A stretch of DNA of 22,457 bases from Nevskiaceae bacterium. Lineage in GTDB: Bacteria; Pseudomonadota; Gammaproteobacteria; Steroidobacterales; Steroidobacteraceae. How positions within the stretch are numbered: position 1 is the stretch's first letter; the number at the start of each line of letters is the position of its first letter. The stretch lies in assembly GCA_031277355.1 (NCBI GenBank), contig JAITMN010000188.1, positions 1 to 22,457 of the forward strand, written 5' to 3'. Positions 1 to 8,164 of this stretch are shown here, piece by piece. The notes under the pieces are model-generated. The model was not told the origin of the DNA. It did not search any database and saw only the letters and a list, made by a program, of their open reading frames with translations. Both the position numbers and the translations under genes were made by a program.

Positions 1-756
1 CCCCGCGCAGCCCTGAAAGCCCACGCGAAAGCCGCTGATCACTTCATCGAAGATCAAAAGCGCGCCGTGCTTGCGGCACAGCGTCGCCAGACATTCCAGA
101 AATTCACGCCGCTGCGGCAGCAGACCGTAGTTCGCAGGCAGTGGCTCGATAATCGCGCAGGCAATCTCGCTGCCATGCCGCGCAAAGATCGCTTCAAGGC
201 CCGCCTCGTCATCCAGTTGCGCCACCAGCGTGCTGCTCAATGTGGCGTGATCCAGCCCCGCGCTATCTGGTTCCACGGCTTCAGCCAAACCCGAACCCGA
301 GCGAATCAGCATGGAATCGCTATGCCCGTGATAACAGCCATCGAACTTCAACACCTTGTCGCGGCCGGTGACGCCGCGCGCCAGACGCAGCGCCGACATC
401 ACCGCCTCAGTGCCGGAGTTCACGAAGCGCACGCTCTGCACCCAGGGCACGCGCCGCGTGATGAATTCGGCCAGCGTGAGGGAATACGGCTCCGCCGTGC
501 CCAAACTCCAGCCGCGATCAATCGCAGCCTTGGCCGCTTCGCGCACTTGTGCGTTGCCATGACCCAGAATCAGCGGGCCAAAGGCCATGCAGTAATCCAC
601 CAACTCGCGGCCATCCACGTCGCGCAACTTCGCGCCTGCGCCGCCGATCATGAAACGCGGCGTGCCGCCGACGCCCTTGAACGCGCGCACCGGCGAGTGA
701 ACGCCGCCGGGTGACACCTGCTTCGCGCGTGCGAACAATCCTTCGGAAAAACTCAT
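1..756 (-). CDS. hemL: Glutamate-1-semialdehyde 2,1-aminomutase (partial, 3' end outside window)
   Basis: PLP enzyme that converts glutamate-1-semialdehyde to 5-aminolevulinate in the cytosol, the C5 route to tetrapyrroles. Only the first 252 codons are present; the window edge cuts the rest, including the PLP-binding lysine. Visible motifs are a start MSFSEGLFARAKQVSPGGVHSP, NSGTEAVMSALRLAR (about 113-127), the FDGCYHGHSD block (138-147), IIEPLPAN (202-209) and LIFDEVISGFRVG (234-246), whose Asp contacts the cofactor. The ATG (756-754) overlaps the hemB stop as ATGA, so the two heme genes are translationally coupled and consecutive substrates are made from one transcript. The EPLPAN form of the motif resembles Xanthomonadales-type HemL; that is recollection, not a search. 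No interrupting stop is seen in the visible part. Confidence 0.95.
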   Translation of the reverse strand, partial: MSFSEGLFARAKQVSPGGVHSPVRAFKGVGGTPRFMIGGAGAKLRDVDGRELVDYCMAFGPLILGHGNAQVREAAKAAIDRGWSLGTAEPYSLTLAEFITRRVPWVQSVRFVNSGTEAVMSALRLARGVTGRDKVLKFDGCYHGHSDSMLIRSGSGLAEAVEPDSAGLDHATLSSTLVAQLDDEAGLEAIFARHGSEIACAIIEPLPANYGLLPQRREFLECLATLCRKHGALLIFDEVISGFRVGFQGCAG

Positions 757-1739
757 GAGGCCAACCATTCGCGCGCATCGCGCGCACCGTAACTGATGAT
801 CATCGAGGCTCCCGCACGCACGAACGCAGTCCACGCCTCCACATGCGCGCCAATGCGATTGGCAAGCCCTTGTTCGGCCAGCAGTTCGATGCCCGCGTAT
901 TCGCCGCTGACTTCATACACCGCCCAGGGCTGCGCGAATTGCCGCGACAGATCGGCGAGCAGATCGAGGTAAGGCATGCCCGGCTTCACCATCAGAATAT
1001 CCGCGCCTTCGGCCACGTCGCGCTCCACACACAGCAGCGCATCGCCGGCGCGCGCGGGGTCGATCTGGTAGCTGGCGCGATTGCTCAAACCCGCCGCCGC
1101 GCTGCCGGCCTTCGGCGCAGAGTCCGCCGCGACGCGAAACGGGCCGTAGAAATTGGAATGAAACTTCGCCGCATAGCTCATCAGCAACGTGCGATGCAGA
1201 CCGGCGGCGGCGAGCGCTTCGCGGATCGCGCCGATGCGGCCGTCCATCATGTCGCTGGGCGCAACGCAGTCCGCGCCGGCGGCGGCATAGGCGCTGGCCG
1301 CAGCCGCCAGTTCCTTCACGCTGGCGGCATTGTCCAGATGATCGCCTTCGGGGTTCAGCACGCCGCAATGACCATGCGGCGTGGACGAACACAGGCACAC
1401 ATCCACCGACAGCCACACATCCGCGCCGAAGCGCTTGCGGATCGCAGCCACTTGCCCTGCGGTGAACGACCAGTCGATGTCTTTCAGCGCACGGCCCATG
1501 GGCACGCCGAACAGCAGGAACTTGCTGCATCCGGCCTTCAGGTCCGATTCGATCTGCCGCAACAGTGAGTCGGGCGTATCGCGATAGACGCCGGTGAGGC
1601 CGGGGATGGTTTCGCGCCCCGGCAGCCCTTCCACGACGAACAGCGGCTGGATGAATTGCTCGGGGTGCGGGCGAACCTCACGGGTCAACGCGCGGATATG
1701 GGCGTTCTGGCGCAAGCGCCGGAGCGTGATCTGGCTCAT
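753..1739 (-). CDS. hemB: Delta-aminolevulinic acid dehydratase (porphobilinogen synthase)
   Basis: Condenses two 5-aminolevulinate molecules to porphobilinogen. The protein is 328 residues, normal for the family. It has the zinc-type cysteine triad in DVCLCSSTPHGHCG (C115, C117, C125), the two Schiff-base lysines in SYAAKFHSNFYGPF (K192) and LMVKPGMPYLDLL (K252), and the APSDMMDGRIGAIR signature (160-173). The start was set at ATG 1739 (MSQITLRRLR), which has GGAAG five bases upstream. The open frame runs back to 1871, but those 44 residues are basic and low-complexity, unlike the family. It is followed by hemL in a 4 bp ATGA overlap, and is divergent from cmoA across a 153 bp gap that must hold both promoters; I see no convincing -35/-10 pair there. 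Confidence 0.97.
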   Translation of the reverse strand: MSQITLRRLRQNAHIRALTREVRPHPEQFIQPLFVVEGLPGRETIPGLTGVYRDTPDSLLRQIESDLKAGCSKFLLFGVPMGRALKDIDWSFTAGQVAAIRKRFGADVWLSVDVCLCSSTPHGHCGVLNPEGDHLDNAASVKELAAAASAYAAAGADCVAPSDMMDGRIGAIREALAAAGLHRTLLMSYAAKFHSNFYGPFRVAADSAPKAGSAAAGLSNRASYQIDPARAGDALLCVERDVAEGADILMVKPGMPYLDLLADLSRQFAQPWAVYEVSGEYAGIELLAEQGLANRIGAHVEAWTAFVRAGASMIISYGARDAREWLAS

Positions 1740-1876
1740 GGGGTCTTCCAAGGGAGTCGAAGGGGTAATCCTGCCACGATTTTTGGCGCGGGATGTCATG
1801 AACCCGTCAGGAAAGAAAATTCTGGCCGTTGACGGCGATTGCTCGGGCTTCATCGCGCGTCTTACTGCCAAAGGGT

Positions 1877-1883
1877 AAGGAGG
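1877..1883 (+). promoter_or_regulatory. Strong Shine-Dalgarno of cmoA
   Basis: AAGGAGG-like core (TAAGGAGG at 1876-1883) sits nine bases before ATG 1893. It settles the cmoA start, which would otherwise be ambiguous because the frame is open back to 1839. Confidence 0.8.
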
Positions 1884-1892
1884 AATCCGCCG

Positions 1893-2630
1893 ATGAGCAG
1901 CAATCCGCCGACCGACAAGGTCTTCGCCGAACAGCGCGACAGCGTCGCCGATTTTCGCTTCGACAAGACCGTGGCCACCGTGTTCGACGACATGGTCTCG
2001 CGCTCGGTGCCGTTCTACGGCGAGATGCAGCGGATGATCGTGGAGATCAGCGCCGACTTCGCCGAACGCAACACGAACATCTACGACCTGGGCTGCTCCA
2101 GCGGCACCACGTTCGCCGCGCTGAACCCGGTGATCGACCCCTCAGTGCGATTTGTCGGCGTGGACAACTCCCCCGACATGCTCGACACCGCACGCGCCAA
2201 GTTCGCCTCGCTGAACTTTCAGCGCGAGGTGGAACTGCGCGCCGCCGACATCAACGACGGCTGCCGCATCGAGAACGCTTCCATCGTGAACCTGATCCTC
2301 ACGCTGCAATTCATCCGTCCGCTGCGGCGCGAGCGTCTGATCGCCGACATCTACAACGGCCTGAATCCGCGCGGCGCGCTGATCATGGTGGAGAAGGTGC
2401 TGGGCGAAGACTCGCTGTTCAACCGCCTGTTCATCGACTACTACTACGAAATGAAGCGCCGTCATGGTTACAGTGAACTGGAAATCAGCCAGAAGCGCGA
2501 AGCGCTGGAAAACGTGCTGATTCCCTACAAGCTGCTGGAAAACCGCGAACTGCTGCTCAGCGCCGGGTTCAGCGCGGTGGATGTGTTTTTCAAGTGGTAC
2601 AACTTCTGCGGAATCATCGCGGTCAAGTAA
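1893..2630 (+). CDS. cmoA: Carboxy-S-adenosyl-L-methionine synthase
   Basis: Makes carboxy-SAM from SAM and prephenate; in known systems CmoB uses it to build 5-oxyacetyluridine at the tRNA wobble position. The 245-residue protein matches the E. coli CmoA length and layout: N-terminal FRFDKTVATVFDDMVSRSVP, SAM motif I YDLGCSSG (64-71), DNSPDML (91-97), the ENAS segment (127-130) followed by LTLQF, GLNPRGALIMVEK, and YSELEISQKREALENV towards the C-terminus with a downstream Arg that fits the carboxy-SAM-contacting Arg of E. coli. The start is fixed by the AAGGAGG site. cmoB is usually next; here the neighbour 15 bp downstream is a membrane methyltransferase-like gene. Divergent from hemB. Confidence 0.93.
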   Translation: MSSNPPTDKVFAEQRDSVADFRFDKTVATVFDDMVSRSVPFYGEMQRMIVEISADFAERNTNIYDLGCSSGTTFAALNPVIDPSVRFVGVDNSPDMLDTARAKFASLNFQREVELRAADINDGCRIENASIVNLILTLQFIRPLRRERLIADIYNGLNPRGALIMVEKVLGEDSLFNRLFIDYYYEMKRRHGYSELEISQKREALENVLIPYKLLENRELLLSAGFSAVDVFFKWYNFCGIIAVK

Positions 2631-2645
2631 CAGGCGCACAACAAT

Positions 2646-3356
2646 ATGCTGATCGCAGCGGGAAATTTCTTCTTTCACTGGCGCAACACGCTGTTCCCTT
2701 TCGCTTGCCTGCTGGTGCTGCTGCCGGGCGAGCGCATCTTCGCCGATCCCTTGCAGGCGGCGGCGCTGGGCTTCGTCATCGCGCTGCTGGGCCAGGCGGT
2801 GCGCATCGTGACGATTGGCTACGAATACATCATTCGCGGCGGCCGGGACCGGCGCGTCTACGCCGAGAACCTCGTCACCGAAGGCGTTTACAGCGTGTCG
2901 CGCAATCCGATGTACGTCGGCAATCTGCTGATCCTGCTGGGGCTGACGGTGAGTTCGGATTCATGGACCTGCGTCGCCATCGCGGTGCCGCTGTTCGTGT
3001 TCGTCTACATCGCCATCGTTGCGGCGGAGGAAAACTTCCTGCGCGGCAAGTTCGGTGACGCCTTCAACCGCTACTGCGCCGACGTGCCGCGCTGGTTGCC
3101 GGGACCGGGGCAGTTGTCGGCGCTGCTCAAGCAAGGCCGCTTCCACTGGAAGCGCGTGGTGGTGAAGGAATACGGCACGCCAATGGGCTGGATCACGATG
3201 CTGATGCTGGTGATGCTGTGGCAGTTGCGCCGCGCCGGGCTGCTCGACGCGCATCGCCAGAGCCTTGCGGTGCTGCTGGCGCTGTTCGGCGTGCTGTGCG
3301 TGGCCTACCTGACGGTGCGCGTGCTGAAGCGATCCCGGCGGCTCGTCGCCGACTGA
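2646..3356 (+). CDS. Isoprenylcysteine carboxylmethyltransferase/PEMT-family membrane protein
   Basis: A 236-residue integral membrane protein of the ICMT/phospholipid methyltransferase superfamily. The diagnostic C-terminal SAM-binding half is clear: LVTEGVYSVSRNPMYVGN (76-93), then a long hydrophobic helix and AEENFLRGKFGDAFNRYC (127-144) ending in PRWLP. Hydrophobic segments lie near 12-28, 38-55, 93-127, 180-193 and 205-222. Bacterial members methylate various small molecules, lipids or unknown acceptors, and no substrate can be assigned. It begins 15 bp after cmoA and probably shares its transcript. The region after residue 160 adds two hydrophobic helices beyond the methyltransferase core. 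The ribosome site is weak (AGGCG about ten bases upstream), consistent with coupling to cmoA. Confidence 0.85.
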   Translation: MLIAAGNFFFHWRNTLFPFACLLVLLPGERIFADPLQAAALGFVIALLGQAVRIVTIGYEYIIRGGRDRRVYAENLVTEGVYSVSRNPMYVGNLLILLGLTVSSDSWTCVAIAVPLFVFVYIAIVAAEENFLRGKFGDAFNRYCADVPRWLPGPGQLSALLKQGRFHWKRVVVKEYGTPMGWITMLMLVMLWQLRRAGLLDAHRQSLAVLLALFGVLCVAYLTVRVLKRSRRLVAD

Positions 3357-3409
3357 GCCGTCGAAATAACCAATAGTGCAGCCAAAGTTAATGGTAATGC
3401 ACCAATGTT

Positions 3410-4183
3410 ATGAGGGCTGTGCCCAAAATAACGCCCATGCCCGGATCAGAAGCCACGGTAGATCAGTCCGTCACGCAGGCGCTCGACGCCAAGGTGCACA
3501 GCGCCGTTGAGGTGCTGCGCGCGGCCGTGCGCGACTACGGCAAGGTGGTGTACTCGAACAGTCTCGGCGCAGAGTCGATGGTGCTCACCGACCTGATCTG
3601 GACGCAGGCCCCGCAGATTGAGATTTTCAGCATCGACACGGGCCGTCTGCACGAGGAAACCTATCAACTGCTCGACCGTCTGGAACGGCGTTATCAGCGG
3701 CGCATCCGCGTGGTCAGCCCGGAGGCGGCTTCGATCGAAAGCTATGTGGCCGAGCATGGCATCAATGGTTTCTACAATGGTCTCACCGAGCGGCAATCCT
3801 GCTGCCACATCCGCAAGATCGAGCCGTTTCGCCGCGCCATCGCCGGCGCGGGCGCGTGGGTCACCGGCGTGCGGCATCAGCAGTCGGCGCAGCGCGCGCT
3901 GGCGCAGGCGGTGGAATTCGACAAGCCCAACGGCCTGTACAAGATCAGTCCGATTCTGGATTGGACGAACGATGACGTGTGGGCCTACATCCGCTCGCAC
4001 AAGCTGCCCTACAACCCGCTGCATGATCGCGGTTATCCGAGCATCGGCTGTGCGCCCTGCACACGCGCGGTGGAGCCGGGCGCGGACAGCCGTTCGGGGC
4101 GCTGGTGGTGGGAGAACTCGGATTTGAAAGAGTGCGGATTGCATCCGCGCGTGCGCGTCGCGGGCCAGAAAGCAACTGGTTGA
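3410..4183 (+). CDS. cysH: Assimilatory adenylylsulfate (APS) reductase, 4Fe-4S type
   Basis: Reduces activated sulfate to sulfite using thioredoxin. The 257-residue protein has the PP-loop-like NSLGAESMVL (50-59), SIDTGRLHEET (74-84) and the C-terminal catalytic cysteine in ECGLH (C242). It also carries the paired cysteines CC (131-132) and CxxC (C214, C217). These four cysteines bind the [4Fe-4S] cluster that marks APS-specific reductases and is absent from the E. coli-type PAPS reductase, so a CysC APS kinase should be dispensable; that last point is inference. The start is uncertain: ATG 3410 is used, but ATG 3437 (MPGSEATVDQ) is also possible and neither has a good ribosome site. The stop abuts the TTG start of cysG. 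The 53 bp before the gene are locally AT-rich and probably contain the promoter. Confidence 0.94.
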   Translation: MRAVPKITPMPGSEATVDQSVTQALDAKVHSAVEVLRAAVRDYGKVVYSNSLGAESMVLTDLIWTQAPQIEIFSIDTGRLHEETYQLLDRLERRYQRRIRVVSPEAASIESYVAEHGINGFYNGLTERQSCCHIRKIEPFRRAIAGAGAWVTGVRHQQSAQRALAQAVEFDKPNGLYKISPILDWTNDDVWAYIRSHKLPYNPLHDRGYPSIGCAPCTRAVEPGADSRSGRWWWENSDLKECGLHPRVRVAGQKATG

Positions 4184-5566
4184 TTGGATTACCTGCCGAT
4201 ATTCGTTGATGTTCGTGATCGCGCCGTCGCCGTCGTGGGCGGTGGGGCGGTGGCGATGCGCAAGGTCGAGCAGTTGTTGAAGGCGCAGGCGCGTGTGTGC
4301 GTGATTGCACCGGTGCTGGATGCGGGGCTTGCGAATCTGCGCGACGCGGGGCGTATTCAATGGCGTTGCGGTGATTTTTCTCCCGCGCATCTCGATGGCG
4401 CTGCGCTGGTTGTTGCGGCCACCGATGATGCGGCGGTCAATGCTGCGGTGGCGGTTGCTGCGCGTGAACGCGGTATCTGGTTCAACGTCGTTGATGACGG
4501 CGCGAATTCGCAGTTCATCTTTCCTGCCATTGTTGATCGTTCGCCGCTGATCGTTGCGGTGGGTACGGCAGGCCGCTCGCCCACGCTGGCGCGGCGCGTG
4601 CGTGCGCAGATCGAAGCGTTGTTGCCGCAGCGCATCGGTGAGCTTGCCGAATACGCAGGCCGATGGCGCGAGCGCGTGAAGGCCGCGCTGCCGGAAGTGT
4701 CGCGGCGATTGCGATTCTGGGAGACGTTTTTCGACGGCCCCATCGCCACGCGAGTGCTGGCCGGGGAAGCTCCGGCGCAGCTTGATACCGATATCGACAT
4801 TGATGCCACGGCGCGCGGCGAGGTCTACCTGATCGGCGTCGGTCCCGGCGACCCCGACCTGCTCACACTGCGCGCCCAGCAACTGCTGCAACAAGCCGAC
4901 GTGCTGCTGCACGACCGCCTCGTCCCATCGCAAATCCTCGACCGCGCCCGCCGCGATGCGCTGCGCATCGACGTGGGCAAGTCGCCCGGTGCGCACGACA
5001 CCACACAGGAAAGCATCAACCGTCAACTGGTGGAATGGGCACAGCGCGGCCTGCGCGTGGCCCGCGTGAAGGGTGGCGACCCATTCGTGTTCGGGCGCGG
5101 CGGCGAGGAATTGGCGGTGCTGCGCGAGGCGGGCATCCCCGTCACCGTCGTGCCCGGCATCACTGCGGCCACCGCTGCTGCGGCCAGCGCGCTCGTGCCG
5201 CTGACCCAGCGCGGCTTCTCGCAGTCGGTCACCTTCGTCACCGCCACCGGCGCGGGCAGCGGGAGCCTTGATTGGGCCGCGCTTGCCCGGCCGGGGCAGA
5301 CCGTCGTGTTCTACATGGGCGGCGCGCAGATCGACACCATTGCCGCGAAGCTGGCCGCCCACGGCCTGCCGCCCACGCATCCGGTGGCGCTGATCGAGCG
5401 GGCGAGCTGGCCGGAGGAGCGCGTGCTGCCGGCCACGCTGGGCGATTTATCCGGCATCGCACGCCGCGGCCAACTGCAATCCCCCACGCTGCTGATCGTC
5501 GGCGAAGTCGCCGCATTTGCCATTGCGAGGGGAGTGAAAGAAACTGCGCGGCTGCCGCCCGTCTGA
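4184..5566 (+). CDS. cysG: Siroheme synthase (fused SirC-type dehydrogenase/ferrochelatase and uroporphyrinogen-III methyltransferase)
   Basis: Trifunctional cytosolic enzyme that turns uroporphyrinogen III into siroheme, the cofactor of sulfite reductase. The 460 residues match E. coli CysG in length and order: an NAD-binding Rossmann domain with VVGGGAVAMRK (18-27) and NVVDDGANSQF (101-111, with the catalytic Asp104); a dimerisation linker to about 205, including RRLRFWETFF; and a SUMT domain from 213 with YLIGVGPGDPDLLTL (215-229), VKGGDPFVFGRGGEE (295-309) and VVPGITAATAAAA. The start is TTG 4184, directly after the cysH TGA, giving the canonical MDYLPIF. cysH, cysG and the cysteine synthase form one sulfur-assimilation block: APS to sulfite, cofactor for sulfite to sulfide, sulfide to cysteine. 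The sulfite reductase itself is not in the window. Confidence 0.95.
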   Translation: MDYLPIFVDVRDRAVAVVGGGAVAMRKVEQLLKAQARVCVIAPVLDAGLANLRDAGRIQWRCGDFSPAHLDGAALVVAATDDAAVNAAVAVAARERGIWFNVVDDGANSQFIFPAIVDRSPLIVAVGTAGRSPTLARRVRAQIEALLPQRIGELAEYAGRWRERVKAALPEVSRRLRFWETFFDGPIATRVLAGEAPAQLDTDIDIDATARGEVYLIGVGPGDPDLLTLRAQQLLQQADVLLHDRLVPSQILDRARRDALRIDVGKSPGAHDTTQESINRQLVEWAQRGLRVARVKGGDPFVFGRGGEELAVLREAGIPVTVVPGITAATAAAASALVPLTQRGFSQSVTFVTATGAGSGSLDWAALARPGQTVVFYMGGAQIDTIAAKLAAHGLPPTHPVALIERASWPEERVLPATLGDLSGIARRGQLQSPTLLIVGEVAAFAIARGVKETARLPPV

Positions 5567-5592
5567 GGGCGCGTGAGAGCCGGGGAGTGCCA

Positions 5593-6588
5593 ATGAGTGT
5601 GCGTCAGGGGTTCGTCGATGCGGTGGGCAACACGCCGCTGATCCGTTTGGCCAGTCTGAGTCGTGAAACCGGCTGCGAAATTCTGGCCAAGGCCGAATTC
5701 ATGAATCCGGGCGGATCGGTGAAGGATCGCGCCGCCAAATGGATTGTGCTCGACGCCGAAGCGCGCGGCGTGCTGAAGCCCGGCGGCACTGTCGTTGAAG
5801 GCACCGCCGGCAACACCGGCATCGGCATCGCGCATGTGTGCAATGCGCGCGGTTATCGCTGCGTCATCGTGATGCCGGACAACCAGTCGCCCGAGAAATA
5901 CCGGCTGATCGAGGCGCTCGGGGCCGAAGTGCGCAAGGTCAAGACCGTGCCCTACAGCGATCCGAATCAGTACCAGCATGTGGCGGGCCGTCTGGCGCAG
6001 GAACTGCCGAACGCGATCTGGGCCAATCAGTTCGACAACACCGCCAACCGCCGCGCGCATGTGGAGTCCACCGGGCCGGAAATCTGGCAGCAGACCGGCG
6101 GACGCATCGACGCCTTCGTCGCCGCCAGTGGCACCGGCGGCACGCTGGCCGGCACCTCCGAATACCTGAAGGGGCGCAATGCCGCGATCCGCACCGTGCT
6201 GGCCGATCCGCCGGGCAGTTCGCTGTTTGAATTCATCCGCAACGGCGAAGTGAAGGCCACGGGCAAGAGCTCGATCACTGAAGGCATCGGCATCGGTCGC
6301 ATCACGGACAATTTCGCCGGCGCCCCGGTGGACGCGGCCGAGCACGTCGAGGACGCCGAAACCGTGCGGATGGTCTATCGCCTGCTGTACGCCGAAGGGC
6401 TGTTTCTGGGCAGCACCAGCGGCATCAACGTGGCGGCGGCGGTGCGCGTGGCCCGGCAACTCGGGCCGGGGCATACCGTCGTCACGATTTTGTGCGATGG
6501 CGGAGCAAAATACGTGTCGCGCCTGTACGATCGCGCCTGGCTCACCGAGAAGGGATTGCTCGATGCGGCTGACGCCGGTCGATTGTGA
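5593..6588 (+). CDS. cysK: PLP-dependent cysteine synthase (O-acetylserine sulfhydrylase family)
   Basis: Beta-replacement enzyme that forms L-cysteine from an activated serine and sulfide. The 331 residues include DAVGNTPLIRL (9-19), the PLP lysine in NPGGSVKDRAAKW (K44), the phosphate/substrate loop EGTAGNTGIG (69-78) and a glycine-rich PLP-phosphate loop in SGTGGTLAGTSEYL. The EGTAGNTGIG form, instead of the common TSGNTG, and the C-terminal tail past LCDGGAKYVSRLYD distinguish it from E. coli CysK and CysM. The family is sure, but the A/B subtype and therefore the symbol are tentative. The start is ATG 5593 with GGGGAG (5582-5587) in front; the frame is open further upstream only as an out-of-frame shadow of cysG. 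It lies 26 bp after cysG and is probably co-transcribed. Confidence 0.9.
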   Translation: MSVRQGFVDAVGNTPLIRLASLSRETGCEILAKAEFMNPGGSVKDRAAKWIVLDAEARGVLKPGGTVVEGTAGNTGIGIAHVCNARGYRCVIVMPDNQSPEKYRLIEALGAEVRKVKTVPYSDPNQYQHVAGRLAQELPNAIWANQFDNTANRRAHVESTGPEIWQQTGGRIDAFVAASGTGGTLAGTSEYLKGRNAAIRTVLADPPGSSLFEFIRNGEVKATGKSSITEGIGIGRITDNFAGAPVDAAEHVEDAETVRMVYRLLYAEGLFLGSTSGINVAAAVRVARQLGPGHTVVTILCDGGAKYVSRLYDRAWLTEKGLLDAADAGRL

Positions 6589-6652
6589 ACTTGTTTGCTG
6601 CTTGAAAGTCTGACCCCCTCAACATCCACCGATTCGCGGGTTTTCTCCTGAC

Positions 6653-8164
6653 ATGCTGAAAAATCTCTGGGTCCGCCGGACCCTGCTTCTGGTGGGCGCG
6701 GTTGCGCTCGTGTTCGTCGCGTTGCGAGTGATTCGCGGCAGTGATGCCTCCAAGGTCACCTACGAATTGGCGGCCGTCGACCGCGGGACGGTGGAGCGAT
6801 CCATCAACTCCTCCGGCGCGGTAGCGGCGCTGGTAACGGTGGAAATTGGTTCGCAAATCTCCGGACAAATCGCGGAGTTAAACGCGGATTTTAATACACA
6901 AGTGAAGAAGGGCGACCTGCTGGCCATCATCGACCCGCAGACCTACCGCTCGCGCGTGCTGTCTGCCGAGGCCGATCTGGCCGTGGCCAACGCCACGCTG
7001 GGCACGCAGAAGGCCAATCTGGAAAAGGCGCGCACCACGCTGGCGCAGGCCAAGCGCGACTACGAGCGTCAGCAGCAGCTTGCCCAGCAGCAGTTGATCG
7101 CGGTGGCCGAGGTGGAGACCGGTCGCAAGACCGTGGAACTGGCGGAGGGTGACGTCGCCATTGCCGAGGCGCAGGTGCGCAACTCCACCGCTGCGATCCA
7201 GACCCGTCAGGCGAGCCTCGATCAGGCCCGAATCGACCTGTCGCGCACGGAAATCCGCTCGCCCATCGACGGCATCGTGATTCAGCGCGCCGTGGACCTG
7301 GGCCAGACCGTGGCGGCCAGCTTGCAGGCCCCGGTGTTGTTCAAGATCGCGCAGGACATGTCGCAGATTCAGATCGAAGCGCATGTGGACGAAGCCGACA
7401 TCGGCTCGATCCAGCCCGAGAATGAGGCCACCTTCACCGTGGACGCCTTCCCCAACCAGACCTTCCGGGGCAATGTGTTCCAGGTGCGCCTGGCCGCCAC
7501 GAACACGCAGAACGTCGTCACCTACAGCGTGATGGTGCATGCGCCGAACCCGCGCCAGATGTTGTTGCCGGGCATGACGGCCAACGTGCGCATCATCACC
7601 GATCGTCGCGACGACGTGCTGCGCGTGCCGAACGACGCCTCGCGCTTCCAGCCGACCGGAGCCAGTCCTGCGGCGGCGCAGCAGGGCGGTCAGGGCGGTC
7701 AGGGCGGCGGCATGATGATGCAGGGCGAGATGATGGCCGAATTGGGCCTGACCCCCGAGCAGCAGGAAAAGATGCAAAAGGCGTTTCAGGAATTGACTGC
7801 GCAGATGCAGGCCCAGAATCAGGGTGCTGCGCCGGCCATCGGTGGCGGCGGCGGCGGTGGATTCCGTGTTCAGATCGGCGGTGGCAACAATCAGCAGGCG
7901 CAGGCGATGCGCAACCGCATCGAAAACATGATGTCGAGCATCCTGACGCCCGAGCAGTTGGAAAAATTCCGGCAGATGCGTGGTCGCGGTGGTCAGCGCG
8001 CCGCCGCTCGCGCGGGCACGCTCTGGACGCTGGACCGCAACACGCCGGTGGAGCATCAGGTGCGCTTGGGCGTGTCGGACGACCGCTACACGGAAGTGGT
8101 CGATGGTGATGTGAAAGAAGGCGACCAGGTGATCGTTCGCTCACGCACCGAGGTCCGCAAGTGA
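6653..8164 (+). CDS. macA: MacA-like periplasmic adaptor of a tripartite efflux pump, with LTxxQ insertion
   Basis: Membrane-fusion protein that links an inner-membrane MacB-type transporter to an outer-membrane TolC-type channel. A single N-terminal membrane helix (about 9-25) anchors it. Then come the split biotinyl-lipoyl domain (VEIGSQISGQIAELN, 63-77, and RSPIDGIVIQRAVDLGQ, 202-218), a long alpha-hairpin (about 100-198), a beta-barrel, and the membrane-proximal domain at the end (from about 455). The 503 residues exceed the roughly 370 of E. coli MacA. The surplus is an insert at about 331-454, rich in Gly, Gln and Met, that carries two LTPEQ motifs (366-370 and 431-435) each followed by a charged helix, similar to the LTxxQ repeat of Spy/CpxP proteins. 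The stop overlaps the GTG start of the ATPase (GTGA). No good ribosome site is visible before ATG 6653. No tolC is present. Confidence 0.9.
   Translation: MLKNLWVRRTLLLVGAVALVFVALRVIRGSDASKVTYELAAVDRGTVERSINSSGAVAALVTVEIGSQISGQIAELNADFNTQVKKGDLLAIIDPQTYRSRVLSAEADLAVANATLGTQKANLEKARTTLAQAKRDYERQQQLAQQQLIAVAEVETGRKTVELAEGDVAIAEAQVRNSTAAIQTRQASLDQARIDLSRTEIRSPIDGIVIQRAVDLGQTVAASLQAPVLFKIAQDMSQIQIEAHVDEADIGSIQPENEATFTVDAFPNQTFRGNVFQVRLAATNTQNVVTYSVMVHAPNPRQMLLPGMTANVRIITDRRDDVLRVPNDASRFQPTGASPAAAQQGGQGGQGGGMMMQGEMMAELGLTPEQQEKMQKAFQELTAQMQAQNQGAAPAIGGGGGGGFRVQIGGGNNQQAQAMRNRIENMMSSILTPEQLEKFRQMRGRGGQRAAARAGTLWTLDRNTPVEHQVRLGVSDDRYTEVVDGDVKEGDQVIVRSRTEVRK
7682..7708 (+). repeat. Three tandem 9-bp units in macA
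   Basis: CAGGGCGGT is repeated three times in tandem (the last unit ends in C), encoding the QGG repeats at the start of the adaptor insertion. It is an in-frame coding microsatellite and a likely site of length variation between strains. Confidence 0.75.

Noticed and set aside
1740..1871. N-terminal extension of HemB by 44 residues
   Set aside because: The extension is unlike the family, and ATG 1739 has a ribosome site and gives a normal-length enzyme.
3339..3360. Inverted repeat CGGCTC/GAGCCG at the end of the ICMT-like gene as a terminator
   Set aside because: Only six base pairs with a ten-base loop and no following T-run; partly inside the coding sequence.
3446..5380. 644-codon open frame on the minus strand opposite cysH-cysG
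   Set aside because: Its translation is Arg/His/Gln-rich with no family features, while the plus strand encodes two clear enzymes; long antisense frames are expected in GC-rich DNA.
6878..8056. 392-codon antisense frame opposite macA
   Set aside because: Low-complexity His/Arg/Leu composition and full overlap with a well-supported adaptor gene.
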